DNA from: a virus
DNA: 29,842 bases
Direction: 5' to 3' (one strand)
IMG/VR virus record: IMGVR_UViG_3300006076_000016
Location: 1 to 29,842 of that record
Positions within the stretch are counted from its first letter, which is position 1; every line of letters begins with the position of its first letter. Position numbers and translations under genes: made by a program. Shown here one piece after another: positions 1 through 6,578 of the stretch. The notes under the pieces were generated by a model, which was not told the DNA's origin, did not search any database, and saw nothing but the letters and a program-made list of their open reading frames with translations.

Positions 1-90
1 AACGATTAAAAGGCTTGCAGTTGCCCATGTACCCAATACAACTTTTCCAAATTGAAAAGCTGAATTGCTTTGAATTGTGTTTTGTTCCAT
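1..90 (-). CDS. Small phage protein, cut by the left window edge
   Basis: A minus-strand reading frame opens with ATG at 90-88 and runs 30 codons to the window edge without a stop. It begins MEQNTIQSNSAFQFGK, and its visible end (VVLGTWATASLLIV) is hydrophobic, so a membrane segment may start there. A GAGG ribosome site lies 6-7 bases before the start. Upstream on the same strand are a 9-bp hairpin (113-149) and a good promoter (168-196) that overlaps a repressor operator, so the gene is probably controlled by the phage repressor. I do not recognise the function. The frame is judged real from its start signal and promoter, since its full length is not visible. Confidence 0.6.
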   Translation of the reverse strand, partial: MEQNTIQSNSAFQFGKVVLGTWATASLLIV

Positions 91-112
91 AATCAACCTC
101 ATGTGTAGTGAG

Positions 113-149
113 AAGCCCTGATCGCCGTAGGAAGTTGTCAGGGCTTTTT
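113..149 (+). terminator. Hairpin with T-run; also the 5' leader hairpin of the leftward gene
   Basis: AAGCCCTGA (113-121) pairs with TCAGGGCTT (138-146) around a 16-base loop, and five T follow on the plus strand. Read on the minus strand it sits between the promoter at 168-196 and the leftward start codon at 90, so it is part of that gene's untranslated leader. Confidence 0.55.
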
Positions 150-167
150 GCTGTCTTGTTGAAATTT

Positions 168-196
168 AGTTTAGTAAACTAAACGGAATCGGTCAA
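168..196 (-). promoter_or_regulatory. Leftward sigma70-type promoter
   Basis: On the minus strand TTGACC (196-191) is followed after exactly 17 bases by TAAACT (173-168). It faces the gene cut by the left edge. The spacer and -10 overlap the operator at 169-184, which suggests repression in a lysogen. Confidence 0.6.
169..184. promoter_or_regulatory. Probable phage repressor operator (remote site)
   Basis: GTTTAGTAAACTAAAC is an inverted repeat of GTTTAG and CTAAAC around four bases. The site at 1541-1556 between the repressor and the Cro-like gene has the same 16-base form with one half-site change. It lies between the -35 and the downstream end of the -10 of the leftward promoter. A looser copy (TTTAG...CTAA, wider spacing) lies at 205-222. 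Confidence 0.6.
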
Positions 197-265
197 TACT
201 TTTGTTTAGAAAAATAAACTAATTTTAATTAAGTTTATTTTTTTATGTTTTAATAGATAAAAGAA

Positions 266-286
266 AACCCACCGCTGGGGTGGGTT
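266..286 (-). terminator. Hairpin ahead of the 304 gene; terminator-like on the minus strand
   Basis: AACCCACC (266-273) pairs with GGTGGGTT (279-286) around five bases. On the minus strand it is followed by TTTTCTTTT, so it could end leftward transcripts from the repressor operon. On the plus strand it lies just ahead of the ribosome site for the gene at 304. Confidence 0.5.
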
Positions 287-303
287 GGATGGAGTTTATT
301 GGG

Positions 304-513
304 ATGAAAATCGTACAGAATCGTAAAGAATGGCGAAGCAACACTATCCGCCATCTAGTTGAAAATGGTCATGACGCTTTAGGGGCTATTAATGGAACAA
401 AGAAAATCGAGGAATATTTGTTTGATTCTGAAAAAGAAGTGATTGTTCGGGTTGAAAATGATAAGCAAAGAGAAGCCCTCAAATTGTTTATTGAGAGCTT
501 ACAGCCAACTTAA
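304..513 (+). CDS. Small hypothetical protein, 69 residues
   Basis: I do not recognise this protein. It is charged and soluble (starts MKIVQNRKEWRSNTIRHLVE), with no membrane segment or cysteine motif. The ATG at 304 is chosen because GGAG lies nine bases before it; in-frame GTG 280 and ATG 289 fall in or directly behind the hairpin at 266-286 and have no ribosome site. Its last four bases overlap the end of the minus-strand gene at 510-734, so the two genes converge tail to tail. No promoter of its own is obvious in the AT-rich stretch 200-260. Confidence 0.6.
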   Translation: MKIVQNRKEWRSNTIRHLVENGHDALGAINGTKKIEEYLFDSEKEVIVRVENDKQREALKLFIESLQPT

Positions 514-734
514 TCTTGTAAAAGTTTATCGATGTCCTGATTTCTATTGTAAACGGTTTTATGGCATTGATTGTATAACTTAAGGTAGTACTCTCTTGGA
601 TTGACTTCCTTAGACTTAGCTTTGCCGTAATAAGTTTCCTCATTAGAAATTAAAAGCATTAAATCAAAGGCAACCCTTTCAATAGAACAATCTTTTATCT
701 CAATAGGGTTGCTAATTTCTGTTTTATCTACCAC
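510..734 (-). CDS. Hypothetical protein downstream of the repressor, 74 residues
   Basis: The frame starts with GTG at 734-732, preceded on the minus strand by a strong AGGAG about six bases away, which decides the start. The protein is acidic and soluble with no motif I recognise; it ends NQDIDKLLQD. It lies 54 bases downstream of the repressor stop on the same strand, so it is probably co-transcribed with the repressor and expressed in the lysogen. That position is often used for immunity or superinfection functions, but nothing in the sequence shows this. Confidence 0.6.
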   Translation of the reverse strand: MVDKTEISNPIEIKDCSIERVAFDLMLLISNEETYYGKAKSKEVNPREYYLKLYNQCHKTVYNRNQDIDKLLQD

Positions 735-788
735 TTACATCTCCTCCCGATCTATTAAAAATACTGTGTCGGGTTCACAGTTTTAAAT

Positions 789-1520
789 TTATCTTCTTAT
801 TCGTTTAACAACTTGTTTCCACCAATATTGACCCACGACAAAAATACCCTCAGCCTCAATACGTTCAGGGGAGTAGTATTCATCTGGGTATTGGTTTTTA
901 TCAGTATTTGCGGATACCGCTTTAAACCCACCTTTGCCTTGATCATTCCAGTTGTATAGATACTTAATCTTTGTATCATCGCCAACTTGAAACGCGTAAA
1001 TTTCACCATCAAAAATTGTTTTTGCTGACATATCAATGGAAATCGCTTGGCCATCTTTTAACTTAGGAAACATACTTTCACCACGAACATGGATTACCTT
1101 TGTGGTATCAGGCTTAACATTACACTCCCTAACTAAATCAACAGGGAAAAGCATTTTTTTATTACTAGGTTTTTCTAAGTTCAAATAACCACTGCCAGCA
1201 CTAACATAAACTTCATCATAATAATCTATAGCGACATAACCATCAGGAATTGGATCGCCATCTTCATAAACTTCAATTTTGATATTACTTATGGTCGCAT
1301 TCGATTTTTCAGCGTTAGATTCAGTTCCAGAAAGCAGCCATTCAGATGATGTATTTAAGGCCTGTGCCAATTGAACCAACCTGTTTCCAGTTGGGTTGTT
1401 TACTCCGCTAATCCAATTTGTGACTGTCCCTTTGCTCGCGCCAGTTGCAGCAACTAAATCCTTGTGCTGTAGACCTAGTTCTTTCATGCGTAAAGCAATT
1501 CGATCAGATGTGGTTTGCAT
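789..1520 (-). CDS. Phage repressor, HTH plus S24 autopeptidase (LexA/CI type)
   Basis: This 243-residue protein is the master lysogeny repressor. Residues about 5-60 form an XRE-type helix-turn-helix (HKDLVAATGASKGTVTNWIS). The C-terminal half is an S24 peptidase domain: the serine nucleophile is S149 in GESMFP, and the lysine partner is probably K186 in IKYLY, 37 residues later as in LexA and UmuD. A likely self-cleavage bond is A108-G109 in VSAGSG. Such repressors are cleaved when RecA filaments form after DNA damage, which induces the phage. It is transcribed away from the Cro-like gene at 1623, and the shared intergenic region carries GTTTAR/CTAAAC operators. All catalytic elements are present, so it looks functional. 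The same operator form recurs at 169-184. Confidence 0.93.
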   Translation of the reverse strand: MQTTSDRIALRMKELGLQHKDLVAATGASKGTVTNWISGVNNPTGNRLVQLAQALNTSSEWLLSGTESNAEKSNATISNIKIEVYEDGDPIPDGYVAIDYYDEVYVSAGSGYLNLEKPSNKKMLFPVDLVRECNVKPDTTKVIHVRGESMFPKLKDGQAISIDMSAKTIFDGEIYAFQVGDDTKIKYLYNWNDQGKGGFKAVSANTDKNQYPDEYYSPERIEAEGIFVVGQYWWKQVVKRIRR

Positions 1521-1540
1521 AATAAATAGACCTTTTATTT

Positions 1541-1601
1541 GTTTAAAATACTAAACAAAAAAATTGACATAATCCTAAACTTATAGTTCAATTAACTAAA
1601 C
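1541..1601. promoter_or_regulatory. Repressor/Cro operator region
   Basis: Three CTAAAC half-sites lie in the same orientation at 1551-1556, 1575-1580 and 1596-1601, about two helical turns apart. The first is a near-perfect 16-base site, GTTTAAAATACTAAAC (1541-1556); the third reads GTTCAATTAACTAAAC (1586-1601); the middle one has a poor left half. TTGACA at 1564-1569 lies among them and could be the -35 of the rightward early promoter, with a weak TTCAAT 17 bases on. A convincing promoter for the repressor was not found. Confidence 0.6.
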
Positions 1602-1622
1602 AATTAGTTTTGGAAAATAAAC

Positions 1623-1829
1623 ATGACTGTTGATGATCTTAGAAGTCATTTTCAAGCAAAAAGTGATGCAGAGCTTGCCAGAATCTTAAACCGAGACCGA
1701 TCAGTAATTAATTATTGGCGGAAAACATTCCCATTAAAAACTCAAGCTACCTTTGAAGTTGCAACAAATGGAAAGTTAAAAGCTGACCGCCAAGCTCTAA
1801 TTGATCAAGGGCAAGCTTATGAGTCTTGA
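1623..1829 (+). CDS. Cro-like small DNA-binding protein
   Basis: This 68-residue protein is the first gene of the rightward early operon and lies divergent to the repressor. Residues about 5-35 (DLRSHFQAKSDAELARILN then RDRSVINYWRK) fit a helix-turn-helix of the kind in small Cro-like and phage CI-type proteins. By position and size it is probably the Cro counterpart, binding the same operators and shutting off the repressor during lytic growth. The assignment is from context and fold impression; the recognition helix would be around residues 26-35. The start has only a weak ribosome site (GGAAA), common for first genes behind such operators. Its end overlaps the next gene by 11 bases. Confidence 0.65.
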   Translation: MTVDDLRSHFQAKSDAELARILNRDRSVINYWRKTFPLKTQATFEVATNGKLKADRQALIDQGQAYES

Positions 1830-2082
1830 AAAAGAAGATCTTCGTTTGAAGATGCTCCCAGACATGATGGAGCGATTGCGACTTATCGCAGATGTTCGCG
1901 GTAAAGATTATGCACATCAAGCAATTATCCTTTTAGAAAAAGCAATCATGGGGGATTACCACGAGGTTAGCTTAATGCTTGAAAGGGCTAATAAAAATAG
2001 GAAGAAAAGGGAGAGTTTGGGATTAGTTGGGCGTGTAGGGGTAAACCCCGAATCACAAATTTTAGAAATTAAAAAAGCCTGA
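1819..2082 (+). CDS. Small Arc-like / ribbon-helix-helix type protein
   Basis: An 87-residue protein that overlaps the end of the Cro-like gene. The ATG at 1819 is preferred because AAGG lies eight bases before it. The sequence LRLKMLPDMMERLRLIADVRGKD resembles an Arc-type ribbon-helix-helix unit: a short strand with alternating residues, then two helices. It would therefore be a DNA-binding regulator of early genes, though the match is only by eye. The C-terminal part is basic (NRKKRE). A hairpin begins at its stop codon. Confidence 0.5.
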   Translation: MSLEKEDLRLKMLPDMMERLRLIADVRGKDYAHQAIILLEKAIMGDYHEVSLMLERANKNRKKRESLGLVGRVGVNPESQILEIKKA

Positions 2083-2099
2083 TGTGCAGTGTCAGGCTT
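2071..2099 (-). terminator. Hairpin between early genes
   Basis: AAGCCTGA (2075-2082) pairs with TCAGGCTT (2092-2099). Six A precede it on the plus strand, so the T-run is on the minus strand. On the plus strand it lies 30 bases ahead of the next start codon and has no T-run, so early transcription should pass. Confidence 0.45.
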
Positions 2100-2129
2100 A
2101 GTGTTCATAAATATTAGGAAATCTAGAAC

Positions 2130-2549
2130 ATGACCAATATATCAAAACACCCATGCGCTAACAAGTGCAGTGAATTTAAAGCAGAGCAGTGCAAGCATTG
2201 TTTGATTTCTACAGATTTCGAACTATCAACTGATGCTGATTATGTAGTGGGAGACACAGTGGTATTTAAAGATAGTGATATGCATGACTCTTTAATGGCA
2301 GTGTCTCAAGTTAATGAACATAGCGTGTTTTTGGATGGCGGGGAAAAGTTCGTTCTAAAGCATCTATTGAGACATGCATCAATCACAGAGCTTAAAGCTA
2401 AGCGCAGGTTATCAAAAGAAAACCGCACAACTTGTATGGGTGACGACTCATATCTCGAAAACAACATTTCACCACTTTGCAAAAGCTATTCAAATGATGA
2501 GCAGATTCATTTGAGTAAAGCTTTAGATGCACAAAAGGAGGTTTCATGA
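2130..2549 (+). CDS. Early protein with N-terminal cysteine cluster and SH3-like core
   Basis: A 139-residue protein I cannot assign to a named family. The N-terminus holds a possible zinc site: C9, C13, C21 and C24 (KHPCANKC...EQCKHC). The middle (YVVGDTVVFKDSD to EKFVLKHLLRHASITEL) looks like a small SH3-like beta domain. Near the end is MGDDSYLENNISPLCK. A protein 3 kb downstream (5383-5946) has the same order of parts, including VGQDVVLK, FRHATEQE and MGDDSHIENHVSPLCK, so the two are related. The ribosome site is AGGAAA nine bases before the ATG. The stop overlaps the next start as ATGA. Confidence 0.7.
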   Translation: MTNISKHPCANKCSEFKAEQCKHCLISTDFELSTDADYVVGDTVVFKDSDMHDSLMAVSQVNEHSVFLDGGEKFVLKHLLRHASITELKAKRRLSKENRTTCMGDDSYLENNISPLCKSYSNDEQIHLSKALDAQKEVS

Positions 2550-2842
2550 ACTCCAAATTTCAAAAACAACCAGAGTTTAAGCAAGATCAGCAGGTTCAAT
2601 CATTTTATGAGCCTGCACTGCGATTGCTTGATCTTATGTTTGAAAGAAAGAAACAAAACTTAAGATCAAAAGGTTATGACGAAAATAATGCCGCAGTTAC
2701 CAAAGTTGAATTTTCAGAAACTATGGCGCGCCAATTTCGAATAACACAATGGCTATCTCAGCAGGTTGTCAGCAGCCTCATAAAAGCTGATCAGGTGCAT
2801 TCATTTGGAGGTTACATAAAACCTAAGGCTGGTGAGTCATGA
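2546..2842 (+). CDS. Hypothetical early protein, possible winged helix
   Basis: A 98-residue protein with a very strong ribosome site (AGGAGG, 2537-2542) and an ATGA overlap with the gene before. Residues about 52-92 (KVEFSETMARQFRITQWLSQ, then a strand-like FGGYIKPK) could be a helix-turn-helix with a wing; this is an impression from the pattern of residues. It overlaps the next start by four bases, so the three genes 2130-3195 form one translational unit just before the replication genes. Confidence 0.6.
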   Translation: MNSKFQKQPEFKQDQQVQSFYEPALRLLDLMFERKKQNLRSKGYDENNAAVTKVEFSETMARQFRITQWLSQQVVSSLIKADQVHSFGGYIKPKAGES

Positions 2843-3195
2843 GATATGCAGCAAAGAGAAAGCAGGAAATATCTGTTTCTAAATCACCTGTTGAAAATGT
2901 GATTCCGTTGGAGCAGCCAGTGAAAATCTACACAGCAATAGAACTAGCTGCAATGCCTTTGTCAAAAATGAACGCAGCAATAGAAGCTCAAGAAAGATTT
3001 TACATGCTTGAAGAAAATACTCATATGGGGGGGCAAGCCATAGCGGTTCGCCGTCTTATGGAGGATGGACACTTGTTAATTCAAGTGAAAGAAAAGTCAC
3101 GTACGCGATACAAGATCAACAACGAGTTTATTCCACCAAGGATTATTCGTCAGTTGGAAAAGCGCGGGTTAGTGAAATTAAAGGCGGTAAAGTAA
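2839..3195 (+). CDS. Hypothetical early protein, basic C-terminus
   Basis: A 118-residue protein of unknown function, coupled to the gene before it by an ATGA overlap. The N-terminal 30 residues are likely disordered (KRKQEISVSKSPVENV). The C-terminal part from about residue 60 (GGQAIAVRRLMEDGHLLIQV, then FIPPRIIRQLEKRGLVKLK) has a helix, strand, helix order that resembles a winged helix and could bind DNA. It ends one base before the start of the replication protein. Confidence 0.55.
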   Translation: MRYAAKRKQEISVSKSPVENVIPLEQPVKIYTAIELAAMPLSKMNAAIEAQERFYMLEENTHMGGQAIAVRRLMEDGHLLIQVKEKSRTRYKINNEFIPPRIIRQLEKRGLVKLKAVK

Positions 3196-4044
3196 ATGTA
3201 TAAATACCTTCATCACATAAGTGATTTCATGGTCGATACTGCACACTTAACTCCATTGGAGGAGTGTTTTTATCGCCGCGCAATCGACTTTTATTATTTA
3301 AATGAAAAGCCATTACCCAAAGAAACCCAGTCGGTTTTTCGTCGGTTACGCGCAATAACCCAAGAAGAAAGAGATGCTGTAATAAATGTGCTTAATGATT
3401 TCTTTGTTGAGCAAGATGATGGTTTTCACAATAAACGATGTGACTCTGAAATCGCTGAATATCACCAAAATGCAATCAAAAACCGTGAAAACGGCAAAAA
3501 GGGTGGTCGCCCACGTAAAAATAAACCCAGCGAAAACCAAAGTGAAACCGAATTAGATAATTCGGAAAACCCACAAGAAACCCAGTCGGATATTTTAGGT
3601 TGTGAAAACGAAACCCAAAAAAACCTTAACCGTAAACCGTTAACCGATAACCGTGAACCAAGTATAAATACACACACACTGGGCGAGACCAAAAACTCAG
3701 CTCAGGAAAATTCTTGGACTCCAAATCCTGAAATTTTGCTAAACGTGATTCGACAAAGCATGGGCATTCAGGCTGAACAAGTCATCGCTATGCCTGATTA
3801 CGATTTCCACCTGGGTAACTTCAATGCCCACTGGGAAAACAAAACAGATCTCACTGAAAACCAGCGAACGAGAAAGTTTGCTCAGTGGTTGATTCTTGAG
3901 TTCAAAAAAATCAAACCATCTGGACAACAGAAACCATCAAGCAAAACAAATACCGCTGTGAGCAGAAATGTGAATGATGCATGGGGCGAACCAGAGGATT
4001 ACGCGCCTGCTGTCGATGATATTGATTTGGAGGGTATGCTGTGA
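3196..4044 (+). CDS. Replication protein, DUF1376 (YdaU) plus DnaT-like C-terminus
   Basis: A 282-residue protein that should direct phage DNA replication. Residues about 1-100 are a DUF1376/YdaU-type domain (YLHHISDFMVDTAHLTPLEE, then FYRRAIDFYY). Residues about 100-165 are a low-complexity linker (KKGGRPRKNKP..., NRKPLTDNREPS). Residues about 175-240 resemble the DnaT DNA-binding domain (DYDFHLGNFNAHWENK...RKFAQWLILEFKK). With the DnaC-like loader that overlaps its end by four bases, it probably binds the phage origin and brings in the host DnaB helicase, as lambda O and P do. The linker-coding DNA contains five 7-bp tandem repeats (3626-3660) and a 14-bp direct repeat, a good place for the origin. 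Confidence 0.8.
   Translation: MYKYLHHISDFMVDTAHLTPLEECFYRRAIDFYYLNEKPLPKETQSVFRRLRAITQEERDAVINVLNDFFVEQDDGFHNKRCDSEIAEYHQNAIKNRENGKKGGRPRKNKPSENQSETELDNSENPQETQSDILGCENETQKNLNRKPLTDNREPSINTHTLGETKNSAQENSWTPNPEILLNVIRQSMGIQAEQVIAMPDYDFHLGNFNAHWENKTDLTENQRTRKFAQWLILEFKKIKPSGQQKPSSKTNTAVSRNVNDAWGEPEDYAPAVDDIDLEGML
3321..3589 (+). repeat. 14-bp direct repeat inside the replication gene
   Basis: AGAAACCCAGTCGG occurs exactly at 3321-3334 and again at 3576-3589; both copies encode KETQS. Looser AAACCCA copies lie between and after them. They may belong to the same origin as the iterons at 3626-3660. Confidence 0.5.
3626..3660 (+). repeat. Five tandem 7-bp iterons, candidate replication origin
   Basis: The heptamers TTAACCG, TAAACCG, TTAACCG, ATAACCG and TGAACCA follow each other without gaps. 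Since 7 is not a multiple of 3 the repeat cannot come from a repeated peptide; the encoded peptide is LNRKPLTDNREP. Origins made of iterons inside the initiator gene are known from lambda O. Confidence 0.6.
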
Positions 4045-4811
4045 ACGCACTAGCAAAAGAACTCACTAAAAAAATCACAGAAACCAATCGGTTTTGTGAA
4101 AAACACAAAGAGCGGATGATCAGTGTTGGTGGTCGAGATTTCTGCAAAACATGTGCTTTAAAATCAGTTGAGCAGGCGCAAATTGATCACCATCAAGCTG
4201 TGAATCAGATGGTTCGTGAAAAACACTTTGCAGGCGCAATGCTTCCAGATCGGCATCTTGAGAGTGGTTTTAAAAATTACATTGTTCAAAACCAAGGTCA
4301 GAAAAATGCTAAAGCACAGTGTCAGTCATTTGCTAAAGACTTCAATGCTGGTGTTAAGCGCAATCTAATCATGGTTGGGCGAACTGGCACAGGTAAAACC
4401 CATTTGTCATGTGCGATAGCTCGCAATGTTTTGGATCAGCGCAGCTATGTTCGCTATGTGACTTCTGAAGACATGGCAAACGAGATAGCCAATGCTTGGA
4501 CTAAAACCGATGACAGCGAAGCAAGCGCCGTGTGGCGTTTCACTGATTATGATCTTTTAATTATTGATGAATATGGCTTGCATGATCAACACGAAAGCCG
4601 ATTGCAACTTGTGCACAAAGTTCTTTATTCGCGTTATGACGCAAAAAAACCAACGGTCTTAATTTCAAATTTATCACTTCATTCGACTGAAAATTCACAA
4701 GGCTTGAAAGACAACTTGGGTGACCGATTGTGGTCTCGTTTCCAACATGACGGATTAACTTTGGTTGAGTGTAACTGGGCAGATTCACGTATTGGTGGCA
4801 ATCATGGCTAA
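4041..4811 (+). CDS. DnaC-like helicase loader ATPase
   Basis: A 256-residue AAA+ ATPase of the DnaC/IstB type. Walker A is GRTGTGKTH (residues 113-121), Walker B is DLLIIDE (171-177), and GDRLWSRF near residue 228 fits the sensor/arginine region. The N-terminus has a cysteine cluster (C19EKH, C35KTC38) such as is seen in phage DnaC-like proteins. Its job would be to load host DnaB at the phage origin together with the protein encoded just upstream, with which it shares a GTG/ATG-TGA overlap at 4041-4044. It is about the usual length for this family and looks complete. Confidence 0.88.
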   Translation: MNALAKELTKKITETNRFCEKHKERMISVGGRDFCKTCALKSVEQAQIDHHQAVNQMVREKHFAGAMLPDRHLESGFKNYIVQNQGQKNAKAQCQSFAKDFNAGVKRNLIMVGRTGTGKTHLSCAIARNVLDQRSYVRYVTSEDMANEIANAWTKTDDSEASAVWRFTDYDLLIIDEYGLHDQHESRLQLVHKVLYSRYDAKKPTVLISNLSLHSTENSQGLKDNLGDRLWSRFQHDGLTLVECNWADSRIGGNHG

Positions 4812-5220
4812 TCTTAAAAAAGGCGATCGAGTGAAAGTTGATTTCACAAACAATCAAGAAACGATTCATGCAGGCTTACGATTCACTGGTTACGGTGTTT
4901 TGGATCGAGTTGAGGATGGACGAGTGTTTGGAAGATTGGATGATGGACAGACGTTTATGTGTCTTGAGGGTGATGTGGAGGTAAGACAACACAAATATGA
5001 CTGGTCCGTTATTCCTGATCATGTTGCATACATGGCTACAGATGCAGATGGAGTTGCATGTGGTTGGTTAGTTGAGCCAAAAATCATGGGTGATGCATGG
5101 AGAAATCAGTCGCATCTATCAGCCTTTTTTTACATTCAGTCGAGAGAAAACTATAAAAAACATTTTCGTGGAGATTGGAAATTTTCACTTGAGAAACGTC
5201 CTGAGGAGCAAAGCCAATGA
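4804..5220 (+). CDS. Hypothetical early protein with SH3-like N-terminus
   Basis: A 138-residue protein that starts inside the end of the helicase loader gene. ATG 4804 (MANLKKGDRVKVDF) is favoured over an upstream start at 4765, which would overlap far more. The first 65 residues (KKGDRVKVDF, GYGVLDRVEDGRVFGRLDDG) look like a small beta barrel of SH3 or KOW type. The rest (YDWSVIPDHVAYMATDADGV) is a pattern seen in many small phage early proteins without known role. Its stop overlaps the next start. Confidence 0.6.
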   Translation: MANLKKGDRVKVDFTNNQETIHAGLRFTGYGVLDRVEDGRVFGRLDDGQTFMCLEGDVEVRQHKYDWSVIPDHVAYMATDADGVACGWLVEPKIMGDAWRNQSHLSAFFYIQSRENYKKHFRGDWKFSLEKRPEEQSQ

Positions 5221-5390
5221 ATGCGATCCAATTCATAAAAGAGCACGGTGTTGAGAAAGCAAGGGAGGTTGTTGAGGGTGCGCCTGATGGTGCTACTCAT
5301 TATTTTAATGGCGATTATGGATTAACAGATTTAGAGGATTTAGAACAAGCCATCGAAGACTACGAGGCAATTGGAGGTGAGCATGTTTAA
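5217..5390 (+). CDS. Small acidic phage protein, 57 residues
   Basis: A short gene starting with ATG 5217 that overlaps the preceding stop (ATGA) and runs into the start of the next gene. It begins MNAIQFIKEHGVEKAREVVE and ends EAIGGEHV. It is acidic and mostly helical, with no cysteines or membrane segment. Tight coupling on both sides and protein-like composition support it as real. I recognise it only as the type of small protein common in this part of such phages; its function is unknown. Confidence 0.7.
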   Translation: MNAIQFIKEHGVEKAREVVEGAPDGATHYFNGDYGLTDLEDLEQAIEDYEAIGGEHV

Positions 5391-5946
5391 GGTCGGGCAA
5401 GATGTGGTTTTAAAGAATAGCAGTCAAAACAAGGTCATGAAGATTCAAGCCTACAACGAAGAATTTATTAGAGCTTATTGGAGCAAAAAAGAATACTCGT
5501 TTGCACATGAGTCAAACTTTAGACATGCAACAGAACAAGAAGTCGCAGCAGGTCATCGCATTGATGATAAATCAGGCGTAACAGTTATAACACCAAGCGG
5601 AACTAGCAGAGTTAAAGGCGGGCTGACTGCATTTGTTGACATGGGCGACGACTCGCACATTGAGAACCATGTAAGTCCGCTTTGCAAAGTTGAAGCGATT
5701 GGGATGAGTGATTTTGAGAAATATTGGGAAGAGAATGCGTCTAAAGATTCATGGGTCAATAAGGCTGTGGCTTGGAATATTTGGAAAGAAAAACAATCCA
5801 AAATTGATGAGCTGCAAAAGCGGCTGGATGCAGCACTTAAATTAATCCCAAGCCTCAAATCTGAAAATGACTTATGGGGATGCGAACAAGTAGAGCGTCA
5901 AATTGAATTGTTAGAGCAAGCGCTCAAGGGTGGTGGGGATGAGTGA
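5383..5946 (+). CDS. Early protein with SH3-like domain and coiled coil
   Basis: A 187-residue protein; ATG 5383 has GGAGGTG directly before it. Residues about 1-60 form an SH3-like domain (MFKVGQDVVLKNSSQNKVMK), and residues about 85-105 contain MGDDSHIENHVSPLCK. Both parts, in the same order, occur in the 2130-2549 protein. Residues about 140-185 are a predicted coiled coil (KIDELQKRLDAALKL, VERQIELLEQALKGG). The function is not known. Duplication of the SH3-plus-motif module within one early operon is notable. The end overlaps the next start. Confidence 0.7.
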   Translation: MFKVGQDVVLKNSSQNKVMKIQAYNEEFIRAYWSKKEYSFAHESNFRHATEQEVAAGHRIDDKSGVTVITPSGTSRVKGGLTAFVDMGDDSHIENHVSPLCKVEAIGMSDFEKYWEENASKDSWVNKAVAWNIWKEKQSKIDELQKRLDAALKLIPSLKSENDLWGCEQVERQIELLEQALKGGGDE

Positions 5947-6163
5947 CTACATGAACATGACACTTGAGCAGCTTCAGCAAGAACATGCTGAGTTGCTTCT
6001 ATTTAATGATGAGTTGGATCGTAATTGCAAGGCTCACAAGGCAAAGGCTAATAAATATCAAACGAAATGCTGGCACATACAAACTCTTTTGATGAATCCA
6101 GTTGATAAAGACATGACATTGAAAGCAATCAAGACTGTGATTGAAAGGGTTGGTGAATTTTAA
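5939..6163 (+). CDS. Small helical hypothetical protein
   Basis: A 74-residue protein, MSDYMNMTLEQLQQEHAELL and on, helical and possibly coiled coil in its first half. The ATG at 5939 lies next to a GGTGGTGGGG ribosome site; ATG 5951 is an alternative. It overlaps the previous gene by eight bases and the next start by one base (TAATG). The function is unknown. Confidence 0.65.
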   Translation: MSDYMNMTLEQLQQEHAELLLFNDELDRNCKAHKAKANKYQTKCWHIQTLLMNPVDKDMTLKAIKTVIERVGEF

Positions 6164-6576
6164 TGACATCAATGAGCGTCGAACAGTACCGCCGTGAAAT
6201 TTTAAAGCAAAGTGATAAGCCTAAGGTTGCTAAACGTAACAAGTTCAATGCTCAGAAAGTTGAATTAGATGGAATGACATTCGATAGCAAGAAAGAACAC
6301 AAGCGGTACATCGAGCTTAAAGCAATGCAGCAACGTGGGGAGATCTTCGGTTTAGAGCATCACACTAAATTTGAACTTGCACCAAAGACTAAGTTAGAGG
6401 GAGAGAAAAGGGCAAAGCCAGCACTGCGTTATTTTGCTGATTTCACATATTACATCAGCTCAGGTGAATACATTGTTGAAGATGTTAAATCGGAGGCTAC
6501 TAGAAAGCTTCCAAGTTATCGCACTAAAAAACACTTAATGAAAACGGTTCACGGCATTGATATTACAGAGGTATGA
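6163..6576 (+). CDS. DUF1064-family phage nuclease
   Basis: A 137-residue protein of the DUF1064 family, thought to be PD-(D/E)XK-type phage nucleases, possibly junction resolvases used in phage recombination. Typical features are NKFNAQKVELDGMTFDSKKE at residues 26-45, YIELKAMQQRGEI at 49-61, FADFTYY with D93, and YIVEDVKS with E106, D107 and K109, the last giving the ExK-like part of the catalytic site. Length and motif order are normal. The place in the early operon just before the Q-like gene matches where lambdoid phages keep ninG/rusA-type resolvases. The biochemical role is inferred from the family. Confidence 0.8.
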   Translation: MTSMSVEQYRREILKQSDKPKVAKRNKFNAQKVELDGMTFDSKKEHKRYIELKAMQQRGEIFGLEHHTKFELAPKTKLEGEKRAKPALRYFADFTYYISSGEYIVEDVKSEATRKLPSYRTKKHLMKTVHGIDITEV

Positions 6577-6578
6577 GC

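Noticed and set aside
280-303. Upstream GTG 280 or ATG 289 as start of the 304 gene
   Set aside because: They fall in or directly after the hairpin at 266-286 without a ribosome site, whereas ATG 304 has GGAG at a suitable distance.
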